Source: Neospora caninum Liverpool (lineage: Eukaryota; Apicomplexa; Conoidasida; Eucoccidiorida; Sarcocystidae). Taken from it: DNA of 64,000 bases. The stretch covers positions 434,001 to 498,000 of the forward strand of contig NC_018398.1 of NCBI RefSeq assembly GCF_000208865.1, written 5' to 3'. The notes beneath the pieces were generated by a model. It saw only the letters and a list, made by a program, of their open reading frames with translations, had not been told where the DNA came from and did not search any database. Both the position numbers and the translations under genes were made by a program. Shown here piece by piece: positions 22,901 to 33,431 of this stretch (the stretch's first letter is position 1; every line of letters begins with the position of its first letter).

Positions 22901-25725
22901 TGCGGTGCTGAGCGCCCGGTTGAGGAAAGCGACAGTGGAAGAAGAGATACAGGACGGAAAAACCTGCATTTCCGATTCGGATAGCCGCGATGCAACTGCC
23001 CTCCTCGGGTTGCTCGTCGACACCGTAGGCGCAGTTGCCTGTCTGTGTCCTTGCATGCCTGCATGCGAGAGAGCGGGGTCACAGGAAGGGAAGGAAGACG
23101 GAGACGGCGAGTCGCTCACGTTTTTCACGCGCTTCTTCAGGTTCTTCGTCTTCCTCTTAAGGACGTTCGACATACTGCTTCGAGAGCAAATTGAGGGCTT
23201 TTCAGCTGCGTGCGAAACGCAAGAAAGAGGCGCCCGAGAGACCGAGACGCACAGAAGCCAAGAAGGCGGAGAACACAGGAAGAACGGCCACGGAGAAGAA
23301 ACCCACGCCCCCGGAAAATCTAACGGCGAGCGAGGTGAACGTCGACAAACCAGAGAGCATGGGAAAGACGGCAGGGAACGAGAGGATGCAAAAACGCGTG
23401 CTGCCCTTGCCTTGCTCGATTCGTTTCTTCTGCAAGAGAAGCGGAAGGTAGACAGCAGAGAGGGAAGCAAGGGAGAAGGCCAGTCGGCGAAAGAGGAGTC
23501 GGCTTTTGCATCTGCGACCAAACGGACAAAAGGGGCTCTGGAGAGAGAAAAACAAACTGAGACAGAGCGACGAGACGGCGTCGAGGCGGACGAGGCAGTA
23601 CCAGAGCGAAGCGAGCGTCTTGAAGTGAGTCCTGGAAAAGCGCGGAAGCGTTTGTCTGCATGCAGAGTGCGAATCGGTGTCGAACATAACCGACACATGC
23701 ACCGATAAGTGTATGTCGATCTGTTTGCATACGTTCACGTAACCCTTGATTGCTGCGCATGTACACATGTTTGCACGCCTGTCCCTGATCTACAGTTATA
23801 CGCGAAGTGGCGAATCTCTGCATTGCCAGGCTTTCGGCTTTTCAGTCTTCCCTAACTGGCCGAAAACATTCTATTCTTTTGTTTGCGTTTTCACTGTCCT
23901 GCGTATCGAGTTGTCGGCAAGTAGGCGTTTAGGTACCTTTGTGTTTACCTTTCTCTTTTCTTTCTTCTTTTCCCTCGGCGAATCGGTTTTCCCGATTTTT
24001 TCTTTGGTCACCGCTTGGCGTTTCGACTCCGCGTGCATTTCGGATTCCGGTTTTCTGAAAACGGGTTTCTTTGTCAGGTTCTTTTGACGTGTCTGGCGAT
24101 CACCCTTGGGCTCCACGACCGCGTCCGCACGCGACTGGCAGAGACACACTTTGGGGCGAGACGAGCGGACCGCATGCATTGGCTGGGCGTGTATCGGAAG
24201 GCGAAGGCCGAGGAGCGATGGAGAAAAAGAGAAGCGGAGATCCCGCTCTGGCGTCGCATTCTCGCGGAGCGAGACTTCGCCCCATGGGAGCGCGACCGGG
24301 GAGAGGCCAGCGAAGGGAGAAGGCTCGGCGTAGGACAGCCGCATTCCGCGTTCTTGCCGCCTCCTATTCGGAGCGAGGAGCGCGGGGCGAGCAGCGATGC
24401 GGCACAGGGAAGAGAGGAATCCGCGTTGCTTTCGGAGGAGGAAGAAGACGAGGCGCTAGACGCACTGGAGAGAAGAGAGCGAGAGAACGAAGAACGCGAG
24501 TGGAACGTGATTCTCTGCAGAGATGAAAGTGGAGGTCAAGTCGTCAGAGAGATCTGCAATGGTTTGCTTCAAGTCACGGTAAGTCTACACGAAAAAAGAC
24601 GAGGTTGCCGCTTTTTTCTTTCGTACCTCAATTTAAAAGTAAGCAGGGAGATGCGTAGATTGAGGAAGAGTGAATGTACCCAAATTTGGAAGGCAACGTC
24701 TGTGGTGAACAGATGCAGAGCCGGAGACAGCGCGAGAGAGATTCACGCGGAAAGATCCAGGAAAGAGTGACAGCAAAATAGAACTCAAAGGAAACGGGGC
24801 CTTTGAGGGACTTGAGAATCACGAGAGCAGTGTGTCTGTAGAAAACAGTCTTTTTTCCTTGCAATGATACGTGTTTGTCTGCATGTGTGGTGCGTTCTGT
24901 GCGAAACTCAGCTGCCGCGTGCTGCGAAAATCCTGAGTCGAACCGAAAGTGAGAACGCGAATGCGCGCGTTCTACGTTTCATCAGCCGACACTTGGCGAG
25001 TCTCTGTAGCCCTCCTATGCTGGCGTAGGAGACAGAAAGCGGCAGAAGACGAGTGTCCGTACCATTAGATTTTTTATGAGCTCGAGAGACACTGAAGAGA
25101 ATGAAACGACAAGCCTACCGTGGATAGCTTACATTAACGTGACATAGAGGATGTGGGTCTGCCTCTTTAGGCTAGGGGAATGCAGGTCGGCGGAAATTCG
25201 TCTCTGTGGACTGCCAAAGACAAGAGTGAAAAATACGCCTGGGTGGGGTTTATTTCCTTCCACCGTGACATCGCGTTTCGGAAAGGCCGATGCCTTTCGT
25301 TTTTGCCCGTTTCGTTTCGCCTCAACTATCTCTTTTCGTTTTGCTGTACCTTCTCTGTTTCACTTGCCTTTGCCCCGGCAGTCTGTGTGCGTGTCTACTC
25401 TCTCCTCGCGGTCTTGATCTGCGTAGGCTGGCGACTTTTTCTTTGCACTTATCTCTGTCGCCTCTCCATTTGCTGCGCACTCCGCGCCGCCCGTCAGCTG
25501 GCATGCTCGTCTTTGTCTGTCGGGGGGTTGTCTTCCGCCGAGAGATCGCCCCTCCTGACGCCGCAGGTGGACGGCGTACGCGACAAACGTTTCGGCCCCC
25601 ACGCGCGGCATCAGCTGAAACCACTGAAGCATGCGGGAAGAACCAACCCGTTAGGGGGCGAGTCTCGACTGACAAAAGTGAAAGCAGCGCACGGAACGCA
25701 TTGCTCCGAACTCATAGTTCCATGA
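13931..25725 (+). CDS. Ipi1/TEX10-like pre-60S ribosome assembly factor, very large
   Basis: Nine exons: 13931-14236, 15006-15424, 15777-15876, 16475-16774, 17056-17523, 17923-20552, 21149-23624, 24078-24578, 25567-25725; phases agree and give about 2452 residues. Yeast Ipi1 and human TEX10 belong to the Rix1 complex, which matures 60S precursors in the nucleolus and nucleoplasm. The N-terminus has the family layout: a basic lysine-rich start, KKKKKVGGPKASPASFTDTR (family KVGK-K-ATPTNFK type), then HEAT-like helices IRHPTPRIRVTGLVHL, DPAARTAVRAAWASLLSLV and LTALEPETRLDSLRLIDAAR. Beyond residue about 280 similarity is not evident: hydrophobic helical segments alternate with polar stretches and an acidic repeat near residues 1043-1112. 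The family is usually 330-930 residues, so this one is greatly expanded. The last exon and the continuity across 18221-18333 are uncertain. Confidence 0.75.
16938..17026 (+). repeat. 13-bp intronic minisatellite
   Basis: About seven degenerate copies of GCGATGTCTGTTT lie in tandem, in the intron between exons 4 and 5 of the Ipi1/TEX10-like gene. Confidence 0.8.
19457..19663 (+). repeat. Acidic coding repeat
   Basis: Purine-only tandem repeat of GATGGAGAGGAGGAAGAGGAA-like units inside exon 6 of the Ipi1/TEX10-like gene. It encodes about 70 residues almost entirely of glutamate and aspartate, with regular DGEEEEE units near the end. Such runs are common in nucleolar proteins; length variation between strains is expected. 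Confidence 0.85.
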
Positions 25726-28700
25726 TTCTCCGAAACGCGCCTTCGGTGCCGACGAAAAGCGATACGCTGCACTTGTTGAGTTTTGCCTGAAAAAAAACGA
25801 ACAGCACCAGCGGGAACAACGAGGCTCTCGGCGGAACTCCGAATTCATTACGCGGTTTCCTTCCTCATAGAGCATCGAACACACAAACGGACGGCCAGAC
25901 GTGTATCTGCAGGCGGCGCCTGAAAACGCGAGAACGTGTGCACGGACGCGTCGGTGTGCGCTAAAGTTTCATTTTCTTTGCCTTTCTCGCTGTCATCAGA
26001 GTGCCTCACAGAGTACATCGGTGAGCAGTCCGCCACGCCAGTGATAAAACAGATTCCGCGTGACCACCTCACGGCAAATGCGGACCCGTCCTGAAGATAC
26101 AAAACGGGCGGCCTTGCCGCTCAGCAGTTGATGCCTGCATGGAACGAGCTGCAGCGGAAGAAAGCACTCGCAAACACTTGTACGGTGGGGGAACCCGTCG
26201 CCGCTTCGGGAAGCGCGTCAATCGTTGACGGAGATTGACAAAGAAAACCCGGAGAAGCGAACAGGTGGGAGGCGCGAACGAAGAGTCCGTTAAGATGCTT
26301 ATCGCTGTCTTTTCACGTGGATTAGAGCTCCGCGATACGCCCTCGATCGGTGTCCGTAGCGGCGTCGGCCTCGGTGGCGTTTTGCGAGTCACCAAGTGTG
26401 GCCGCACCTACAGTGCGTGTCTGTGAGCAGCCGTTTCTGCTTCGGGCGCCAGAGCGAACACAGCGCAGTTCGACTTGCATTCCAAAACAACACTGGCTGC
26501 TGTACGAGTATGCATGTGGAGATACTCTTTAAAACGCCTAACGCGCAGGGAAAGACATTGCGGTGCGTTAAGCACATGGAGATGGTAAAATATCGGATCG
26601 CCTGCGCTGCTGTGTTCTTCATACGGTGGGTTTTTTGTTTTTTCCGTGGCCAGTCAGCGAAAGTCTCGATCCGGTACGACCGTGCTCATAGACGATTCAA
26701 CTCGCGTTCGGTATGGGGGCGTCTTTGCATTTCTCTAGAGGCGGGACCAAACCGGGGCGTGAAAGCCTCCTCAACTTTACCCGAAATTTTAACAGCTACA
26801 TACAGATCAGCAGGCGTTAACCGTAGTCGTCTTCGCAAACGATTCTGAGTTTATGTTACTGCCCTGACTGCACTCGCGCCAGTACCCCCTGAAGACGTCG
26901 GGGAAACCGGGACTTCCGGAACGCGTGCGCCGTTAAACGCGTAGGTGACAGTTTCGCGTGCTACTGCATCGTCCTCGCCGCGAGACACCCTCTGCTGACC
27001 GATCGGAGTGAAGTACCGTATCGCATGAGAACACAACAACTCCTGACGAATAGATTCTTCATTCCAGCTTCTGCATTCAGAAATCCACTACTGAAGAATT
27101 CACTTTTTGCCAACCATGCCTGTGCATGACTCTTCAGGGTGCTCAAGGAAAGCACGGCTGCAAGTTCGTACTGTATATCTCACGTTGCCTGGTTCAGGAC
27201 ACGAACGTGAGAATGAACGCGACATCTTCGTTCGTCGTTACCACACGAAACCGTGAAGACATTCGTCTCTCTCCACTCCCCCATCCCCCCCCCCCCTCTC
27301 CCCGCCAGTGCAGTCGCCTGTCGCCACACACTTACTAGTTGACTTGCCTCTCACTCACCATAAGGCATGCCAGGGAACGTAAGGGACGAAGCAGTCACGC
27401 TGGGAGTACTATGAAAGGCGTAAGAGACCATCTTCCGGAAACGAACCTACCTGCGAAGCCTGACTCTGGAGAACCCGTCCCCCCAATGGACTGCTGAAGA
27501 CAGCACAAAGTGTCGGATTTCGACATCCTACGACATTAAGGCTATTCCATACCAGCTGGGTTCTAGGCGGAACATATGGAACATTGTTACCACTCGTATT
27601 GACAGCGATAGAAAATCCCCCACGGTCTCAGTCTCCTTGGCCGCCTTGGTCTGCACTGGAGCTTGCTCGCAAGTCACGTTCTTTGCCCGAAATTCCTGCG
27701 GCGCCTCGATACGAAAACTCTGTTGTGCGAGAGAGCCTGGGAAGGCGCCAACCCAACGAAAAAGCACACCCGGCATGCGCTCGTGCGTCCAACAAGCAAC
27801 CTGGTGTGTGCCGCCCTGCTGTCCCAGTCGTTGCGCAGCGTTAGTGGCGACGTCCGCGCTTTTCCCTTCCTTTCTTCTGAGCTGTCTTTCTGATCGTCAA
27901 TCAGTACTTTGCCGCTTCTAAGTTAAAGAATTCTGTGTGCGCTACGTCTGGTGGGGTTCGGCGCAACTGCGGAGCAGTGGATCGTCTCTTTTCCCGACTG
28001 AAAGGGTTTGGAGAAAGCCGGGAGCTTGGACAGTTCCGACCCAGCCAACGTTGCGCCTTATCGCAAACTTTTTGGGGCTTGGACTTTTGAATGCCTCTGT
28101 CATTCAGATCTGCCATCTTTTCTGGAAACTTCCGCTTCTCTCGCGTCTTTGAGTACTCTTCCCGTTTTAGGAGCGGACATTTCCCGAAGCGCTAAAATGA
28201 ATTGCCTGGCAGACTAGGAAACGGTTTCCTTCCACTGTCTGTACACAGGGCTCCGCTTCGTCGAAAGGAATACAAGACTCGAGGCACGCCGCTGTGAGAG
28301 GGAAAAGTGACGAGGAAAGTCCTCAGAGTTTTCTCCGCCTCATCACTTTTGTGCCTCTCTGCCGTCGTCCCGACGCCTGTGAAACTCGCGTTCGTCGGCT
28401 ACCGCCGACTCCGTACACCGTTCGTGTGTCGATTGGCAGCTCGCGTGTTTCACGCCGTTTTGCTCGCCGACTGTGTGTCTTGGACCGTCGGGGTTCGCAG
28501 AGTTTCCAAGTCGTTTCTTGCCTGCTTTCCTCACGCAACTGCCCAACGGTTTAACGGGAGACCCGCTGTAAAATACCACTCATCCGTAGTCCACACGTGC
28601 TGTCTCTCTGCTGCTGAGGATCTTCAAGGTTGTCCTGGATTCGGCGAGGTATCTTGACCGCGCGACCTGAGTTGACAGAAAAGCTCGGCAAAAGGGAAAT

Positions 28701-29757
28701 TGAACCCAGAACAAGCGAGACTCGGCACGTCAATCTGCTGCCTCGGGCAGCGCGCTGTCTCTCTCGTCATCCCGGTACACTCTCCAGCAACGACGTTTTC
28801 GTTTTACTGGCGCCTTTCTTCACGTTTCCCTCCAGTGCACTCTTTCTGCAGTCTTTCTTTCTCTGCTCTGCTGCAAACACCTCGGGACTTCCTCGGGCGC
28901 GCATCCCTCGCTGCACACTAGTTGTGAGTTTCTGTGTTAATACTCGCAAGCTTACATATGCCCTTCGTTTGCACACTCGGATTTCCGTCCCCAGTCCATC
29001 GTCTTCGTCGCTAAGGTTTCCAGGCTTTTCAAGTCCGCTCTGTCAAGTTGGTGTGTGCGCCGCACTGCTTTGTAAAGATACTTCCGCACAGAGAAAGAGG
29101 AAAGGAGGCTGCAGGCGATCTGTGTGTTTGGTGACGACTGTGGCGAAAGCCGTTGCTCGCAAACCAAGATATTTTCAGAGCAGACTTTCTGGGTCACCAA
29201 TGGTGGAAGGCTTTTCTGCGTCCCGCCTTTCCGCTTCCCGCCTTTCCGCTTCCGTTCTTGTCTTTGTTTGCACAGGAAAAGTGCCGAGAGATTTGCCATT
29301 CGTTTTCACCTCCCCCTGTCTTTTCTGCAAGCACACCCATCGTTTTGCTCTGCCGTTCTTTACCCTTTTGTTCGCTCCGCGCTGCGCCTTCCGCCTCCTA
29401 ACCGATCTTCGACCTTCAAAGAGAACGACAGAGTCTCCCCGATACGCTCCCGCCGTCTGCTTGCGTCGCCTCTTCATCTCGCCGTCTCTGTAGGCGGGAA
29501 TCGCCTTCTCTCGTGCCGCTCCCTCTCCCTTCTCGTGTAAAACAGCCTGAAGTCCCGCGTGTTTTTGTCGGCCTGCTTCTCGTCCCCGTCTCAGCTTCCC
29601 TGTCCCCCCAACAGTCTGTCTCCGTCGCTTCCCGCGCGTCTCTTTTCTTGTCCCTTCGTTTCTCCCGCTCGTCTTCCCTCTCTCCCATCTTCTGCTTCGG
29701 GCGTGTTTCTCCTGTCTGCGTCTCTTTTCTCGGTCCTTTGTGTGTATCTCGCCGACA
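25726..29757. other. Intergenic region upstream of Rab5
   Basis: About 4 kb without a convincing gene. Two minus-strand segments look slightly coding (27627-27409 and 27070-26851; see findings). From about 29440 to 29757 the plus strand is C/T-rich, the presumed Rab5 leader. A run of ten Cs lies near 27288. Confidence 0.45.
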
Positions 29758-30492
29758 ATGTCGTTCTCACAAGCTTACGGCTCAGGAGCGTATCCTCCGC
29801 ATGGACAGGGAGGTGCGTCGGGTCTGGGGCAGTCCTCGTTCGCGGGCCCCGCTGCGTCGGAGCCTGCGCGACCGCCTTCGTACAAAACAGTGCTCCTCGG
29901 GGACGCCTCGGTGGGGAAATCGAGCCTCGTCGTGCGGTTCGTGAAGAACACCTTTTCGGACACGATGGAGACAACGATTGGGGCTGCATTCTTCACACAG
30001 GCGCTGCAGGTCGACGGGCGAACAGTCAAGTTCGAAATCTGGGACACGGCTGGTCAAGAGCGGTTCTCCTCCCTCGCACCCATGTACTACAGAGGCGCCG
30101 CAGCCGCCATCGTGGTGTACGACCAGTCCAACATGGCAAGTTTCGACCGCGCGCAAGTCTGGGTCCAGCAGCTGCAACTCAGCGGGAACTCAAACATCGT
30201 CATTGCGCTGGCGGCGAACAAGATGGACTTGCCGCACAAACAGGTAGACCTCAACCTCGGCCGTCAGTACGCAGAAGAGAACGGGCTGCTGTTCATCGAG
30301 ACCTCCGCGAAAACCGGACAAAACGTCCAGCAACTCTTCTCCATGATCGCCAGACGCCTCCCGGAGAAGCCCGTGAGTGCCCAAGGCCTCGGCGGAGGTG
30401 TACATACAGTCAAACTCACGACCGACGACCCGACGCTGCAAACCCAGGGAGGCGGACTCGCCAGCAGATTCGCCTGCTGTGGCGGCAGCTGA
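29758..30492 (+). CDS. RAB5: Rab5-family small GTPase, intronless
   Basis: A single exon of 244 residues encodes a Rab GTPase that would act on early-endosomal or, in apicomplexans, post-Golgi vesicles. Nucleotide-binding motifs in order: P-loop GDASVGKSS, switch I with TIGAAF, switch [26 protein letters not shown] base motif, ETSAK. The [18 protein letters not shown] and SLAPMYYRG combination is Rab5-specific. The C-terminus ends ACCGGS, a double cysteine for geranylgeranylation. The N-terminus is a glycine-, serine- and proline-rich extension of about 45 residues and lacks the MG start of the myristoylated Rab5B class, so a Rab5A/Rab5C type is more likely. ATG context is GACAATGTC after a C/T-rich leader. 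Neighbouring genes are functionally unrelated. Confidence 0.95.
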   Translation: MSFSQAYGSGAYPPHGQGGASGLGQSSFAGPAASEPARPPSYKTVLLGDASVGKSSLVVRFVKNTFSDTMETTIGAAFFTQALQVDGRTVKFEIWDTAGQERFSSLAPMYYRGAAAAIVVYDQSNMASFDRAQVWVQQLQLSGNSNIVIALAANKMDLPHKQVDLNLGRQYAEENGLLFIETSAKTGQNVQQLFSMIARRLPEKPVSAQGLGGGVHTVKLTTDDPTLQTQGGGLASRFACCGGS

Positions 30493-30996
30493 AGCAGAGA
30501 GACGCGCGTTGAGCGGGAAGAACGAACCGCGCGAGAGTGCACGCTCGCAGAACCCGCAGAGTGCAACAGACGCAGTCTGCGCGTGCAACCTCCTTTTGCC
30601 GAGAAGGAAACAGAAAGGTAGAACATGTGGCGAGTTTACAGCGGGGCGAGTTTCCCCGGATGCAGGAAAACGAGATCGACAGGGAAAGGCGACCTCTGGT
30701 GCCCGGCTGTTCCAGAGCATGCGACAAACGAGGGATTCCGAGCCTTTCTTATTCAGCGTTTAAAGAGAGCTGGAGAAGTCGCAAGTTAGCGAGCGGCGGA
30801 CCCCTCGTGGAAACGTGGTTTTAAGAGGGTGGCTTTCCGCCTCGGGACACTTGTCCGTCTTTGCTGGTGTCGCGTGGTGTTGAGCGTCTTCAGCGGTCTT
30901 CTTCCTCACTTTTTCCTTGAGACAAGTTCACAACTCTGCACGCCTGTGGCCGTACAGGAGCATCTTTTTTCTTGCGTCAGCACAGGCGCAGCGTCG

Positions 30997-31020
30997 ACAC
31001 ACACACACACACACACACAC
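30997..31020. repeat. (AC)12 microsatellite
   Basis: Uninterrupted AC dinucleotide run downstream of the Rab5 stop codon. Confidence 0.9.
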
Positions 31021-32282
31021 CGCGCTTCCTGGGAGCTGCCGAACGCCGATGGCTACAGTGTACCTACACCTGTTGTGATCTGTCGCTATCTCGTCGTCAG
31101 CGAGTCCGTAATCGAAGGCGCTTCTCGGGAAGTCCCGCGGTTAGATCCCGCTACGCCAGTTTTTTACTTTCTCGGCAGATACAGGAACTCTCCCTATCAC
31201 TGGAATAAAGCGTGAAGGGGAATGCCAGAAAAAGGCGGAAGCCTACGCGGGAAGAGGCGGAGACAGGCCTTGGACTGTGCAAGTGTCTCCTCGGAATCGC
31301 GTGTGTGCTTTTCGAACCTCCACTTAGCCTATGTGGCGAAGTTCGAAGGAGAAAGCTTCCTTAACGCCTCACGCCCTTTTAAAAACGCCGACAGGACTGC
31401 TCACGTGTAAAAGAACTTTCTCCCTCTTAGAGCCCCCGCGCATGCACTCCTAGACAGGGGCTAGCCCGAGGAGAAACTTGGACCTATCTCGGCAGGCATC
31501 CCCTGTTCGCGGAGACAGATGTTTCGGCGACACAGGCGACGAACAGAACTTAAGCAGAGAGACAATACGATCTGGACACGACCCGCAACAAATGGCCATC
31601 CATTTGTTTGCTGGGTGGACAGCCGCCCTTCCACACGACACCTGTCGCGTAGGCCTATCGAATTTTTGGATCACCTCTGCACCAGAGTGAATGCATTCAG
31701 AGACTGCCAGAAGAAGTTCTTCTTCGACATCGTGCTTCGGTATTCTGCAAAGTCCACAGCCTGCCTAAATGGCCAACCCCTGCGTCCTCTTCACAAGTAG
31801 AATCTTCTGTTAACCTCCCAAAAATGATAATCCACTGACTACATTTCCACTCAAAAATGGACTATCAACATTCGGCTATTTAAAGCTATGTAAAGATATT
31901 TATGTGTGTATGCGCACATTTGTATGGATGTACATGTAAGTAGAAGTATGTCTGCGTATATATATATATATATATTTATGTGTCTATGCATATGTGCATG
32001 TGTGTACGCATGCCTGTGTGTAGTCTGTATGTGCATGCGCATGCACGCGTGAAGCTCGGCCCCCGAAGTCGGTTCGTTTTCTCTCGAGAGAAATGCCGCC
32101 AGAGCTGAGAATTCCGCGGCTTTTCTATCCTTTCGGAAGCAACGTAGCCGTCGACGAAGCGCATGCAAGGCCTCTCCCGTTCAGGACACCAGACTTCAGA
32201 CCGCTCCCGCGATACACGGTCGGAACGTCAGAACACATTACCACACATTCCCACACATACACCAAATATATATACGTATACA

Positions 32283-32308
32283 AATATATATATATATATA
32301 TATATATG
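32283..32308. repeat. (TA)n microsatellite
   Basis: Alternating AT run in the 3' flank of the EDC4-like gene. Confidence 0.85.
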
Positions 32309-32531
32309 CGTATACACCCCACAAAATGCATGTATAGATTTACAGAGAGAGCTGAATATCGAGAAATACCGGTTGGAGATAGCTATATGCACACGGTCAC
32401 GCTTTCTCTAGAGGGGGAGAGTGACAGAAGAAGGAGACGCGAGCACCATACAAGCAAAGCAGGAAGCAGAACAGACCGAAAACGTTTCTCTGTGCATCAA
32501 CACGAAGACGGCCAAGTGGAGAGGTCGTCTG

Positions 32532-33399
32532 TCAAGATGCGCGCGTGGTTTCGGCCGTTCGCTGCAGTCTGCGCAGGAAACAAGGGACAAGGAAACAAGG
32601 GAGAAGAGGTCAAATGCTCCGCTTCACCTTGTGTGGAAAACGACATAGAGGCATTCCTTCCCCCTTTGGCGCTTCTCCTTTGCACAAACGTTGGGGAGAC
32701 TTGTTCTGAGATCCCAGGAAAAAAGGGAACAAAAGAATATTGCTGCAAACCAAATTTTCCGTTTGGCTCGCAGTTCTTCGCCCTTGAGGAACAGAGAAAA
32801 GGCAAGCCGGAAAAGGAGGAGAGGGGAAAGGGGAAAAAAAAGAGCAACAGAGAGAGAGGAAGAGAGAGAGGAAGAGAGAGAGGAGAAAGGAAACAGAAAG
32901 CAACAGGAAGAGAGAAACTGAATGAAAGAGACCATAGAGACCGGGAACACCGGCTTACCTCTTCAGTTGCTTGAGGGAGAGCGCAAGGCCTTCCTCGATC
33001 GGTTGCGGGAAACAATCTCGCTCGCCTTCCTTCTTGACATGCTGCTGAGCCCATGTGAGGTTCGTTCGGAACTCGTCCACAAGCTGCAGGAAAAAAGAAA
33101 CACCCTAGGCCTATCATACGAACGGGAAAGAGAGGACGGGAGAAACGAAACCTCTCGACGTCTACCCCCCGTGAAGCCGAAAACGTACATTTCTGCGGTC
33201 CAACAACAAAACTCAAATCGACGCCTTTGGTTGACGCTCTCTCTCCACACAAGATGACCTCTCTGGGGCGTCTAAGATACCGTTCTGTGCACACACAAGT
33301 ATATACATTTCTATAAATACATACCTGTACTTATAGACATAGATGTACTTGTAGATGCATCTACACAAATACCCTGCTTCACACATCTCTTCCTGTACC

Positions 33400-33431
<32 letters not shown>

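Larger units (their letters stand above)
30493..32531. other. Convergent 3' flanks of Rab5 and the EDC4-like gene
   Basis: About 2 kb between the stop codons of two convergent genes. It holds (AC)12 at 30997-31020, (TA)n at 31957-31976 and 32283-32308, and no supported gene. Confidence 0.55.

Noticed and set aside
29740..29757. In-frame GTG upstream of the Rab5 ATG
   Set aside because: Eukaryotic initiation at the ATG at 29758 is far more likely, and this is in the leader.
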